Shown here piece by piece: positions 44,510-56,600 of a stretch of 64,000 nt of DNA (positions are counted from its first letter, which is position 1; the number at the start of each line of letters is the position of its first letter). Location: the NCBI RefSeq assembly GCF_932274485.2, contig NC_065885.2:27665062-27729061 (forward strand). The letters run 5' to 3'. The translations under genes and the position numbers were made by a program. Below the pieces are notes generated by a model. That model was given only the letters and a program-made list of their open reading frames with translations, ran no database searches and was not told the DNA's origin. The DNA is from Patella vulgata. Lineage: Eukaryota > Mollusca > Gastropoda > Patellidae.

Positions 44510-44990
44510 AATCAGCAATCCCTGGATAATCTACTGCCTTTCTAGTGCGGCGAGATCGGTGATCGTGGTACTAGTACCTCCAAATATAATTACTATTCTC
44601 ATACGATCTGACTATTCATAGACATATGAATATAACATGCTGAGGTTGTTTTAAATATTACGATCTTAAATGACACGGAAGTGAAGTCAGATTTCATCTT
44701 CAGTATTTTATGTAAAAATAGATATGATTTCATTAAACTGGTATCTAATGTATAACAGAGATTCTATGTATCTTCAGTACTTTATGTAAAATAGATATGA
44801 TTTCATTTAAACTGGTATCAAATGTATAACAGAGATTCTATAACTCTGTGATAACTGAAATGACTGCTGACATTAATGTAGTATGTCTAGCCAAATCCGG
44901 TAATCAGTAAATTATTGAAAGGCGTACCTTACCAATCATCCCATCCCGTTTTTAGATTATAACCATAAAAATTAAGGATTGTAATTAGTT
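44510..44990 (-). repeat. dispersed repeat family D2, copy 2 (with 70-bp internal duplication)
   Basis: Reverse complement of 9480-9900. Inside, a segment of about 70 bp (CTTCAGTATTTTATGTAAAA through GTATAACAGAGATTCTAT) is present twice in tandem, about 44698-44768 and 44769-44838; the partner copy has it once. Confidence 0.75.
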
Positions 44991-45138
44991 GTCGGTGTTG
45001 CGCAGAAATCTAGAAATGGTGTTGCACATGCGCAGAAATCATATAAAATTTTTTGCGCATGACCAGGTCCCTAACAACGGTGATCTCGTCGCCCCTAGCA
45101 ATGGGGATGACGTCATCTTTTTCCCTTCTTTTTTGCGT

Positions 45139-45262
45139 ACTCTTTCCTGGGATTCCCTCCCTTTGCTCGTATTCTCTCGTCTTTTCTCGGAAATTCCATC
45201 CCTTTGCTCGTATTTTCGCGTACTTTTCCGGGAGTTCAATGCTCTTTCTCGTAATTTTCCAA
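45139..45262 (+). repeat. about 42-bp tandem repeat, three diverged units, at the left edge of the Polinton
   Basis: Three head-to-tail units carry CCCTTTGCTCGTATT and TTTC(T/C)(C/G)GGA(A/G)TT variants. The repeat produces a misleading charged open frame on the minus strand. Whether it belongs to the Polinton end or to flanking DNA is not clear. Confidence 0.7.
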
Positions 45263-45299
45263 CTATGCCAACAAGGACGTGACTGTAGACTGGAGAGCA

Positions 45300-46800
45300 G
45301 GAAATGCAAGACTGGCAGACACGAAAGACCCGTCATTTGATTGAAGATAAGCCTGCCTTGTCTGCGAAACCTTGGAACCATACCAACGTGTGCTGGGTCT
45401 ACAGGGATACCAGATCAACATATTCGCGGCAACTCTTTGGCAAGCTCATGTTCAAAGGAACCAAGTACTTCGTAGCTGATAATCCTGAAGAGTTACATTT
45501 ATATCATCATACAAATCTCTAGGACGTCATCACTTCCATGCCTGCTTTTTTTGTGAAAGAAACTAGTTCTGTGAGATCTGTCAGAAAGGTTACGATCATC
45601 AGGATCGACACGAGTGTCATGTCATGTGTCACAGCTGTCAACAGTGTGGAGACCCCTATGTGTTTGGAAGACGCCACCCTTCGAGACTGCGACACATGTC
45701 ATCGACTTTTTCCTAAACAGATTTGTTTCGAACACCATCTTCAACCCTGGCAACCAGGAACAACAACGATCTGCCAACGATGGACGTAATGTCTACAGTG
45801 CGGTAAGGAATGAGATATTATGAAAATACATCGGACAATGTTGGAACACGTATATGGGGAATAGGGTGCTCTGTTTGTAGGAAATGGCACCAGCGGTGAG
45901 ATCGTTGGTGCTATAGTCAAAAACTCAAGTCCCCTATCGATCTGACCTATCCTGACCGACCACAACAGTTAGCAAGACTCCAAGGTAAAGAGTTGACTCG
46001 TTTTGTATTTTATGACTTAATATGCATCCAAGATACGAGAGAACATTTAGTAAACGTGTGTGTATTTCAGTGCTGTAATAGTGTGATCCATTCTTGAATA
46101 GTCAAAGCTAATGGGTATTTCGTACGTTGGTTCGTACATTTATCGGCACACGGTACGGTTCCCGGAGGAAGAAAATTTCGCAGGTCTAAACAAATCATAG
46201 CCGTTGCACATAATTTCAAGGGATACGATGGTTCATTGATGATATACGATGCGATAGCCGTTCCCGAACGAAGTTATCATGAGTGGTGGGATAGTTATGA
46301 CATTGACCTTTGGTGCGGTAAAATTTGTCGATTCGCTGAACTTTTTACCTATACCCTGACGAGATTCACCCAAGACGACCGAAACAGCAATTAAACATAG
46401 CCTTGAGATGGTTGGAATCGGAACAGCACTGCCAGACTCTAAACGCTTTACGAGAGGGAAACCGCGTTCCACAGATTCGACATGGCCGTAACCAGGGTGT
46501 AGTGAGAGTTGGCGAATATCATTTAGATGGTTACGGCGATAACACGGGCTATGAATTCACGGGCCGTGCCTATCACGGATTTCCTCGTTGCACCCCGGTC
46601 CCATACAAGACGTGAAACATCATCACCCCTATGATCCGTCTAGAACCATGCGTGATTTGTATCAACACACCGAAGATCGCATTCACAAATTACGTCACGT
46701 GTATTGCCTATCAGAGATCAAAGTCATGTGGTAATGTGAACTGAACGAAGAACATCATCGTTATCCTGAGATGGACGAATTATTTGCCAATTTAGAAGCT
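45300..46800 (+). pseudogene. Polinton DNA polymerase B fossil
   Basis: Parts of a protein-primed type B polymerase are recognisable: a cysteine/histidine-rich region near 45560-45720 (CHVMCH-type spacing) and an exonuclease-like AHNFKGYDGS block near 46205. It would copy the element's DNA. Broken; parts missing. Fossil only. Confidence 0.75.
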
Positions 46801-47259
46801 CGGTGATGACCTTGTCCAGATCCCCTGTCGCCCAAAGCTAGCCTTTTTGTTTGGGGGAGGGGGGGGGGGGCGAAAAAACAGGCATCATCACACGACCCAG
46901 CCTGTCTATACCACTATCTAAAACCACAGAAGTTCTATAAAAGGCCTTCCAGTTTAAAAACCGAGACACCATGCAGCCATTACCTCTCTTAAATGTGTTA
47001 TTGAACGTATCTCCAGCTTGGTGAATGGTTTATCCGAGTGTATTGGTAATTTACTGCACGGCACATTACCTCTGACGCCTAGCTAAAAACAACGTCTGCA
47101 TTGTCTAAAACTTGTGATGCGTTCTTTGGGAAACTCAAAATCAAAAAGTTATTGGCATAAACGAAGACGTTTATCTGGTTTTTCAGCCCTTTGGTAAAAA
47201 AAATAGTTCCCTGTATTTAACGTCAGCTAGCTGGAACGACGACGACGATGAATCCCTCG

Positions 47260-47950
47260 CTTATCCACCGTAGTGGCAGGTGTAGATCATCAGTGGCAGG
47301 CCGATTTATTCGATCTCTCGTCCTTGGTGTCCTTTAACATTGGGTATAAATTCTTACTGTGTATCATTGACGCGTCCCTCGTTATTGAAGGCTTTACAGA
47401 GCGTTTTACTAAAGAAACTGCAATCACACAAAGGAACCGAATTTCTCAATCAACATGTTCAAGCTTTCCTGAAGAAGAAAATGATTTATCTTTTCGTCAC
47501 GCACAATGTAGGAACCGAAGCTAGTGTGGTGGAACGATTTCAGCGCACGCTCAAACAACGCATGTGACGTTATATCTCGTACGGGAACACACAACGTTAT
47601 ATCGATGTACAGGCAGATTTGGTGAGGGGATACAACGGGGCCCAACAGACACCAAAAGACATGACCCCGGACAAAGAATGGCAAATCACTTCCAAGAAAA
47701 TCAAGGTAGTTCCAACCCAATTGTCTCGACATACGCCCGTCCGTATGGTCTTACCCAAACACGGGGCATTCGACAAAGGCTATTGGCCGAATTGGACACT
47801 GGAAACGTTTCGAGTGGATCGGCGTACGCACTATTGGATGAACGTGGCGAGTCTATTGTGGGAACATCCCCAAGAATTACACAGTGTGAGAACGGATCCG
47901 GACGAACAGCTTTCCATTGAACGCGTGTTGGATCGTCGCCGCGGAGAAAT
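47260..47950 (+). pseudogene. Polinton integrase (rve) fossil
   Basis: Retroviral-type integrase core: HQWQADLFDLSS with the first acidic residue, a GTEFLNQHV block, and VERFQRTLK after it, then a TPKDMTPD-type C-terminal segment. In the family this enzyme inserts the element with a 6-bp target duplication. Broken. Fossil only. Confidence 0.85.
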
Positions 47951-48019
47951 GTAGGTCAAATGGTAATCCGGCCAACTTCAATTCGTGGATACCCAAGAGC
48001 GCCGTTGTCTATAAATATT

Positions 48020-48330
48020 CCCGATGTGTTCCAGATATGTCACAATGTCACAAGACGAAGCCACGTCAACGATTTCTACGTCCCACTTGTCTTATTTTGG
48101 CAGTCGCATTCCTCAAGTGAAAATTGTCTTTTTCTGTCAAGTGATTTTAGTGTATTTGGTAGCAGGTGTCGATTTAACTCAGTTAGCCGCACGTCCAGAC
48201 GGTCCCCAACCGACCCTGCGGAAGGCCCTCCTGTCCAGTAGTATTGGTTATTTGCTTCCGGTGCCAGCACTCAATCTCAACCCACAAAATGACAAATCCC
48301 CGCCAGTTTTATCTCACATTGCCTAATGGC
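48020..48330 (+). pseudogene. Polinton small membrane protein fossil
   Basis: A short protein with one hydrophobic segment (KIVFFCQVILVYLVAGV) and a GYLLPVPAL-type tail. Small proteins of this look recur beside the capsid genes of animal Polintons; the function is not known to me. It overlaps the start of the next gene in another frame. Looks nearly whole but belongs to a broken element. Confidence 0.55.
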
Positions 48331-49205
48331 AGTTCCATGAAAGTGTATCCCGACAACACGGTGTCCAGTTACCGTACGTTGCTGAATTCTCTCATCGATT
48401 TGGACCACCGAGATTGGGAAGTGGGATTGGCCTCCGTGTCGTTTCCCACGACGGGGAACAATCTCTCGGAAGGAAGTAGCCAGGTTAGTCTTAGGATGGT
48501 GATGGTCTCACCCTATAATCCAGACGTACACAGGCCAGACAACATACCGAAGTGCCCGCCACAGTTGAAAAAAAAATACTCTATTCCTGGAGGAACGTAC
48601 TACAGTGTACAGCACTAACTGACTGACTGAGATAAATTCGCTTATACCAGATTTGTTTAAAGATCACCACGCTCAAACGCTGCATGCCAAACACAAACGC
48701 AGACATCCAGACAATCCCGAACTCACGGAACTCGAAAAAGAACACGAGAAGAATTATCAAGCCGAAATAAATGCCTACAGCAAAGCGATCAAAAAAGATT
48801 CTTTGTGCTGGTCGAATTCACGAAAAAGGTCAAGTTGCAGATCAATACGGAAGACGGCTTTAAATATCTCAAACTTATACCCTTTCTCATGATTAACATC
48901 TTTCAAACAGAGGGATGTCATCGTGATCCAGGACACCTTTGACATCAATGTGGGACACATCATGTTTTATATGTATATGCGGATCTCTTGGAACCCCAGT
49001 GTGTGGGGAATATGGTGGCGCCTTTATTGGATGTCTTTCCAACTTTTCTCGGTTATCATCGCCTGACTGTAATCCATTATCAACCCTTCAAGTACGGCAG
49101 CATCACCACCATTGGCCACTATATAAGAACCGGCTTTGGCCATAAAGTGTCATTCACTAAAGGAAAGGTCGTCGTCAAGCTATATTTCCGACGAAAAGCC
49201 TAATG
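48290..49205 (+). pseudogene. Polinton minor structural protein fossil
   Basis: Begins MTNPRQFYLTLPNGSSMKVY, with WEVGLASVSFP following, the opening of a protein commonly found in animal Polintons next to the capsid genes; I take it as a minor structural (penton-like or membrane-associated) protein, by position. A charged helical stretch lies near 48700-48790. Broken. Confidence 0.6.
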
Positions 49206-49690
49206 CAACTTATCGTGGTGTTTTACGCCAAAAGAGCGCCAAAGTGAAGACGCCCACGCTCATCAACGTTTACCGGGACGGTGTCTTGCGACAAAAGGGC
49301 GCGGGACGTTAACAGGGGCCACTGAATATGGCGAAACTCTTTCTGCAAGCCGGAAAAGAACGCATTAAGGGCCCATCTCTTGAACTAAGAGTCTTTTGGG
49401 GAATAATTGGGAAAACCAGCCCTCGATGTGGTGTCGGGAAAACAAAGTGTGGACCAGAGTTTGAAGAATGCATTCCAGCGCACCATAAAACCGCGTCGCC
49501 GAAATACACCCCACACCACCCAACCCCCCTCCCCTACAAAAACACCCAAAAAAACCCGCCAACGCGGCAAAAAGTAGCCAATGTCTTGGCTACCAGACCA
49601 GCTAAAACCAAAAAAATCCCTGGCGTCATTTCACGAGCCAAACGTACTCGGCCAGACATCTTCGATCATGGCTTCAGCAATGCGTAACGA
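49206..49690 (+). pseudogene. Polinton basic structural protein fossil
   Basis: Lysine/arginine- and proline-rich reading (PLPYKNTQKNPPTRQK, RAKRTRPDIFDH), like the small basic core or cement proteins between the minor structural and major capsid genes of Polintons. No domain that I can name. Broken. Confidence 0.45.
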
Positions 49691-49709
49691 TTCCTGTCCT
49701 TGTGCTCGA

Positions 49710-51100
49710 GATGAATTGTAACTAGTGCAACAATTGTTCCAAGTACCCGACACGCACACGGCCATTACCAGAGTGACCAAAATACGTAAATACTCCATCA
49801 CACCTGATTTTAATCACGACGGACCGAGTGAATTCCTGGTGAACAATGCCAGTGCGGATTTCATCGATTTGGCCAATAAGACCCTGTACCTGCTACTCAA
49901 GTTGGTGAAAGGAGATGACACCAATCTACCGGCAGACGAAGCCGTGGGTCCCATGAATAATTGGATGCACTCTTTGTTTAAAGATGTGAAATTGCGGATG
50001 GGAAAAGGTTCTGATACGTTGGACACGTCCCTTTTACTCAATTACGTCTATGGAGCTTACCTAGATAATTTACTGAGTTATGGAAAAAAAGTTAAGACGA
50101 ACCATTTAGACCGACACGTCTTGTGGCACAAAATTACAGCCGGCGAATTTGATCAGGCCTCGCCCATCAAAGTCAATCCAGAGGCCACCGAACCCGCCAA
50201 TGCCGGGTTGGTGGAGCGCTACAAACGAATCTCTCATAGTCAGGTGGTGGAATTAAAAGCGCCGCGGTTGCATTTAGATATGTTTTACAGGAAAGGTATT
50301 TGCGCCTGAGTTTGGAAAAACACACCTATAAATTTTTGCTGCTTAATGGCAACAACATAGGACCCTACAAGATTGACTTCATCAAAGCTTATTTGAAAAT
50401 TCCGTTCGTCACCCTCTCTCCCACCATGTACACGCGGATTACCAACCAACTCCAAACCACGAATGTCAAGTATACCTTGAATCGTATGGTCGCACCAGCC
50501 ACGTCATGCACAATTTCTTTATCAACGAAACCCTACGCTCTCGCGTCTGTCTCTTGAATTGGACAGTAACCAAGTTTACGATGGACATAATAGCAGGAAC
50601 CCTTTCTGATGATTTCATCATCATAACCTCAAGCACATAGGACTGACCAAGAATGGAGAAGTTGTCGATGATTATGCCGATCTCAACTTTGGCAATAAAT
50701 TGGCCATCACACCGTACATGGATTTAATGAATCGCGTGGGTGTTCCCAACACCCGAGAAGATTTGGATATCAGTTTCCATAATTATATCAAGGGCTACAC
50801 TCTGTTTTGTTTTGATTTGACAACGACCGAGGAGCTGACATGGCCTACTTACATCCCAGAACCACGGGTAACCTGTATCCTGAACTACGTTTCTCGGCAG
50901 CCCCTATCAAAGCCCTCAATCTTACGCTGTTTGCCGAATACGACAATGTCTTGGAAATCGGTCGTTACCGACAAGTCATCCGGGATGGGTAGTTCTTTAT
51001 CAACGTTACAATTGGAAGAGGCCCTGCGACAACATTCTGACGTCTTTGGTGGCGTTTTGTCCTGCAACCCCATACCTATCCTCTAACTTACGTCGTGAAT
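49710..51100 (+). pseudogene. Polinton major capsid protein fossil
   Basis: The start carries FQVPDTHTAITRV, IDLANKTLYLLLKLV and PMNNWMHSLFKDVKL, then LLSYGKKVK, blocks typical of the double jelly-roll major capsid protein of Polintons/adintoviruses. The remainder continues to about 51100. The first 194-residue segment is the longest continuous open piece of the element. Broken. Fossil only. Confidence 0.82.
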
Positions 51101-51544
51101 ACCGACGACGAACAAGACCCCGATACCCACTGGAACCTGTTTATATGCCGATTTCAGCCAACGTCACGGACCCACTACCCATAAAAAATAATGGTTACAA
51201 AGTTTTGTGTGTAGAAATTAATGTTTATTTTTTAAGTGTCAATCCAAACTGTTACTGCAATTGTTTGGCACCGTTTCCCGGCAAAATGATGTGCTGGTGA
51301 ACCAATGGGGCTCAAAATCATTTTCCATCCTTAAATCGTTTGGGTGAACAAACGTGTTGTTCTTATTCAAAAATGTAAATACGTTCTTGCTATTGGGCGA
51401 CAATGTATTTTAGTTACATTTTTCTTAACATGACTGAATACAATATATTTCAATATTTTCCGAAAAGGTTTGTTTGTAAATAAAGAAATTTAATGTAAGA
51501 ATTGATCAACCAATTGTGATCAATATTGAAAACAAATATGCTTT

Positions 51545-51965
51545 GGCGGCAAATCGCTGGGTGGGGTGGGGTAACTTAGCGATTTCTGGTTAAACTGTCT
51601 GACCCAATGAACAGTTCCAGTAAGTATTAAAGGATTCCATTGAATACTATATGATGATGATGCGATTTAAACGGCCTCGAGGATATAACTTAGCTATTTC
51701 GGGTGAAAATATATGACCCAATGAACAGTTTAATATGTTTGAAAGATTCCATTGAAAACTATGTGATGTTGATGCGATTTAAATGGCCTGGGGATATAAC
51801 TTAGCAGACGCAGTAAGTTTTGAAGGATTCTGTTGAATAAATGAAGAGCTTATTGTCCAATATGCGATCAAATCTGTCTACATTCCAATACTGTTCCCAA
51901 GTATCCCCCTGCTTCAATGGACAATGATAAACTTTAATACAAGTATTTTACTTAGATCACTGTAA
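51545..51965 (+). repeat. dispersed repeat family D4, copy 2, with 114-bp tandem units
   Basis: The phrase GACCCAATGAACAGTT begins units at 51601 and 51715, each continuing through AAGATTCCATTGAA-type text, GATGCGATTTAAA(C/T)GGCCT and GGATATAACTTAGC; a third partial unit starts near 51800. The end (ATATGCGATCAAATCTGTCT, CAAGTATTTTACTTA) matches 37960-38100. The amplification is specific to this copy. Confidence 0.8.
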
Positions 51966-53400
51966 GTTGCCCTCGTGGGTTGTTTTTTTTCGGGGGGGGG
52001 GGGTTGTTTATCTAATATGATGATTTAACATGCCTAAAATAATTATTTACATAGTTTAAAATCTAAATTGTTACCAATAGCTAACGTTTTACTATTAAAG
52101 ACTAACTAAATATTTTAAAACTTGGTAGGAGTGTTATCGCAGATGTGTGAGGTATAAGCCCTATATTGAATTTGCAAAGGTAAGTTAAGGGCACCAATAT
52201 AATTCTTCATAACGGTTGGTTCGTTTTGCACAATTTCCAAAACGGTCCAATGCCAAAATGCGTCTTTTCGATCGAAATTTAAGGCTTTGTTAAAAATCAG
52301 ATATGCCCTCAAAGACGTCAGTCGAAACACCCAACAAAATTTCTTCACTAATTAATTTACATCCCTAAGCATTGACAAATGGCTACTGTTTTTGGGAATG
52401 TTTAACAAATACGCGAAAGGTTTAGCAGACTTATGCTACGTCGGTTATGATACAAGCGAATACGAATCCTCTGTTTATTTTCTTTCCGGGCAAAGTTTAA
52501 AAACCGATATGCAGTGTTGCACAATATAAATCAAATATTGGTGCTAAACTTTATAAAATGACAATATGTAACACTATTTTAGTAATAACAGAGATCAGTT
52601 TAGTAAATATATGAATTATTTACATCGGAACAGAATATCAAACATCGGGAACTAGACTACGGCAGGAACATATCAGGACGGTACATAACTATATTAAATC
52701 CAGCATTCTGCCCCTCTGCCAAGGCAGCGGCTGAACTCGGGCGAGTCCATTCGCCGGTCTCTCCGTCTCTCTGCTCGTCTCTCCTCTCCGTTCGTCTTTT
52801 ATCTGTGTCTCGTTATATAGCATCAATAGCACTGCGTATTTCCTTTGAAGTCATTATCAGATCATGGTATGATTACTGACCGGTGCGTATTCCATCTTAT
52901 ACACAGATCATACGTAGTTTGTAAATGACACATGGGATTAATTACGTGTTTGATTAGATCATAGCCAGTCCGTGCCTTCACAGAAGTTGAAAAGTCAATA
53001 TATATACCAAAAAAAAGCTGAGGTCATAAAGTTTTAAGCATCTAAATGATCGTTTACTTTGATGAAAGTTATAGAGTACTTTGTTACAAATATACCGCCA
53101 TCAAGCTAACGCAAAACAACCTTGATGTAATTCGAAAAATATAAACTATATCTGGGACAAGGACTAAGACTTGTAATTATTTACCCTGATTTAATGATAG
53201 TTCACCTATTGATAAAGCAATTCACTCTTTCACCCGTTTCGTGCGGTTTGCAAGGCAACTTGTAATGACGTTTTGGTTAATTTTCTTAATTAGTGTTTAA
53301 ATGTACATTTTCTGCCAGGCTTTCATGATTGATTATAATTCATTTGAAGCGAAAGAAAAGCAGGTAAAAGTACCCACAGCCATTTCAAAGCTTAATTTAT
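51966..53400. other. no gene recognised
   Basis: AT-rich with a T/G-run near 51985-52005 and a TCTC-rich patch at 52760-52800. The 77-residue minus frame at 52115-52348 shows no domain. It lies beyond the polyA signal of the host gene at 53606, so it may be intergenic. Confidence 0.45.
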
Positions 53401-53417
53401 GAAATAAAATATTTTCT

Positions 53418-53423
53418 TTTATT
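53418..53423 (-). terminator. polyA signal of the secreted-protein gene
   Basis: AATAAA on the minus strand, about 183 bases after the stop codon at 53606. It is the best-placed canonical signal; the cleavage site cannot be read from sequence. Confidence 0.6.
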
Positions 53424-53605
53424 CAACTCTGACGATTTCTTTATAGCATACAATAGAATATATATATTTACAAAATAAGAACAGGTCGACGAATACATAC
53501 ATAGAAGTTATAGTGAGGGTGTATAGAAAAAAAATTAGGTAAATAGCATCAAAATATTAAAAAAAAGATCATACACAATGTAATAATATACACAAAATCG
53601 AAAAT

Positions 53606-56600
53606 TTACTGCGGATTCTGATGATTTGGATTGAATCTGAATTTGTTGATGAGGTCGCCTCTAGCGATACTAAGAGTTGGCGGTCCATTAATACCATTGG
53701 TCCCTTTACTTCCACTTCGGACCGTTACCTGATTGCCATCAAGGGTACCTGTCCATCCATTAAATTTAGATCCCCCGATACGTCTAACATTAGACGGGTT
53801 CAGACCCCTGAATTCCCGGAGTGCGGTGATATAATTTCCCGGTCTGAAAAAATGATGCGTAACTCTGGAACCACTTCTAGTTACCCCGTCTGCAGTGAAG
53901 CGTCTTAAGAAAGCCAGTGCACCAGAAAAGTTTATAGATCTTTTTGGTCGTGTGTATTTTGTGTTGCGATGAGTTCTGATTATGTCATTGGCTCCAACAT
54001 AAGCACCTGTAAAATATAGCATGATACAATACAATTGGAAAGAAGTAATAGTCTATTGCATCATTTTATATGTAATTTAAGAATGTTTAGAAATGGAAAG
54101 CCATAACGCCTAAATTGTGTTACCATGTCAAAAATATCAGTTTGGTACACTGATAAAATTATGTGTTGGATCTCAACACAAGTACTTGTGTGAAAATTAT
54201 TCTACACAAACCTGTGTTGTTTTGCATTGCATTAACACAAACTTGTGTTCTTTTTAATGCATTAACACAAACTTGTGTTCTTTTTAATGCATAAACACAA
54301 ACTTGTATAGAATCTTGTCTTTTAACCATAAAAATTAACACAAGTAATGTGTACCGCCAGCAAATAATAAACGCAATGAAATAAAAGGCTCAATCCGAAC
54401 AACGAAAATTACATGCTGTTCTTCACGGGAAGAGTGTGAGTATTAATTAATCAACTGCTTTCTTAAAATGAAGCCACAAACACAATAATTCATAATCATT
54501 TAAAACATGTAAAATGATAGAAGCCTTGAAACCATGTGCATGTCCTATAAATCCCGGTAGACTTAACATTATGGCAATGTCAACTGCTTATTTTTTACAT
54601 TTTTTACTCAGACAACAGCCAGACAGACTTAAATGTTAATTGGTGTTTAGATGTCTTAGTGTGTGTAAATTAGGTTTATTTAACGTCCGCTTTCACCGTG
54701 GTGATATCACAGACTTGTCTGTAGTTAAAGTTGTTGATTTTGTATTGGCTCAATAAACTGGAATACATAATAGGCATGGTGAACATGTCTGGGTTTTTTT
54801 TAACAATTGACTCAATATATTCGTTGGGAAAAAATGGGTAAAACTCGTTTTAAATCGAAACTGGACATTATTGGTTTACTGACAAGTAACCAATCAAATT
54901 TAGTTACTCTTACAATCTCATAATCGATTTAATGTTTGAAAACCTTATGTGATATCTGAACGTAGTAGGCTACATTTGCCATCAATAGCATGCTGAAATG
55001 ATTTTTGAGCAGTGATATTTTTGACAAATAAAATGGTCACAGAGGATACAAGACCTATGTATATTAGTATTTCGTAAAAAAAAAAATAAAATAAAAAAAT
55101 TCGCCGAAATTTCATATTGACAATGGCGGAAAGGGTACAAATACCTCATGTTACAAAAGCGTTTCATTACAGAATCACATTAAACCAGAAACGGCTCGAC
55201 TTGAGCCAGCAATTTTACCCAGGATGGATTGGTCGCCATCTTCATTCTTGTTTCATGATTCTTTTTTATAAACATTCTGGTAAAAGAAGAAATAAACCCG
55301 TACATGGACTAGATAATAACTTTTTTCACCTTTGTGTTAGCTGAAATGTAATCTTAATTTTGCAACAAAAAAAAAAAAAAAAAAAACAACCTCCAAACAA
55401 ATAAGCAGATTTTTTCCCTACACACTCCATTCGGTAAATCCTGCGTTCAACATTTGTGTAATATTAGTTCACAGTTAATAATTGATAGAACTAGAATCTG
55501 TCTAAGTTTCTCTATAGTTTCATTATTTTTTCCAGTCAATGATGTTATCTGGCTCTTCCCACCCTTCTACTTTTAAGCAATTATTGGGAATTTACAAAGG
55601 AATCCATGAAAAAAACACTGGTAAGAATTTCATTTTATTTTTATATTTTTTTTAACCAATGCCCTACAATTAGTAGTGTATGTGAAGATAAAATCCCACG
55701 TAAAGTATTTATAAGGTAGTTATATCTAATAGAGATATACTATTCAAAAAAAGTAGGGGATATTTGATTTTTAAGTGTTATTAAAGTCACCTAATGAAAC
55801 TGACGAAGAAACAAATGACAAAATGAAATGAAGTTCACATTCATCGATTTATTCCAAATGATCGTTAGACTAAGTAAGGCACAGACTGACCATTATAAGG
55901 GTAAAATGATACCCGGGGTCAAACAGCAAAGTTACCACAGCATCACAACCAAGTCAGTAACGGGTAAATCCTCCTCTGTTTGCCAAACAAGCATTGATCC
56001 GACGTGGCATACTCCTAACGAGACGTCTAAGGTCATTTTGGTCCAGATTGTCCCATTCCTGTTGCAACGCAGCAGCAAGTTCTTGGACAGTGGCAGGACG
56101 TTGTTGACGTTGACGTAACCTCTGTCCAAGCATGTCCCAGACATGCTCGATGGGGGAGAGGTCGGGACTCAGTGCTGGCCAAGGTAATGTGGTGATGTTC
56201 TGTTGTTAGAGGTAACCTGTAACGATCCTGGCCCTGTGACATCTTGCGTTGTCATCTTGGAAGATGAAACGGCGGCCATGACGTCGTGCGAACGGCACAA
56301 CATGGACTGCCAAGATGTTGTCCCGGTAGTACTGGCCTGTAACACGCCCTGCAACAACATGTAAAGCCGTTCTTCCAGCAACAGTGATGCCTCCCCACAC
56401 CATAACAGAACCACCCCCAAATCGATCATGTCTGATGACGTTAACGTCTTGGAAGCGCTCGTTTCGACGACGCCACACCCTCCTACGTCTGTCCAAAAAA
56501 TCAACAGTGAACCTTGACTCATCTGAAAACATCACATTGCTCCAGCGTCGATTATCCCAGTGTTGACGATCCCTACACCAACGACGTCTTGCCTGAATGT

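Larger units (their letters stand above)
45000..51300 (+). mobile_element. Polinton (Maverick) fossil
   Basis: A run of plus-strand remnants in Polinton-type order: DNA polymerase B, integrase, small membrane protein, minor structural proteins, major capsid protein. It spans about 6.3 kb against the 15-20 kb usual in the family, so a large part, including the packaging ATPase and protease, was not seen. It is broken, with at least ten breaks across its genes, and is not capable of activity. Terminal repeats and the 6-bp target duplication were not found. Moderate decay suggests intermediate age. Confidence 0.88.

Noticed and set aside
45010-45381. 123-residue charged minus-strand frame with repeated EKRRE-type peptide
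   Set aside because: It is produced by the 42-bp tandem repeat at the Polinton edge; no homology or start context supports a gene.
45000-51300. Terminal inverted repeats of the Polinton
   Set aside because: I compared both edges by eye and saw no matching inverted ends, so the stated limits are approximate.
53621-53908. 95-residue plus-strand frame
   Set aside because: Antisense shadow of exon 2 of the secreted-protein gene, which has splice and signal-peptide support.
54201-54310. CRISPR-like spaced repeats
   Set aside because: The 30-bp units are directly adjacent with no unique spacers, and this is a eukaryotic intron.
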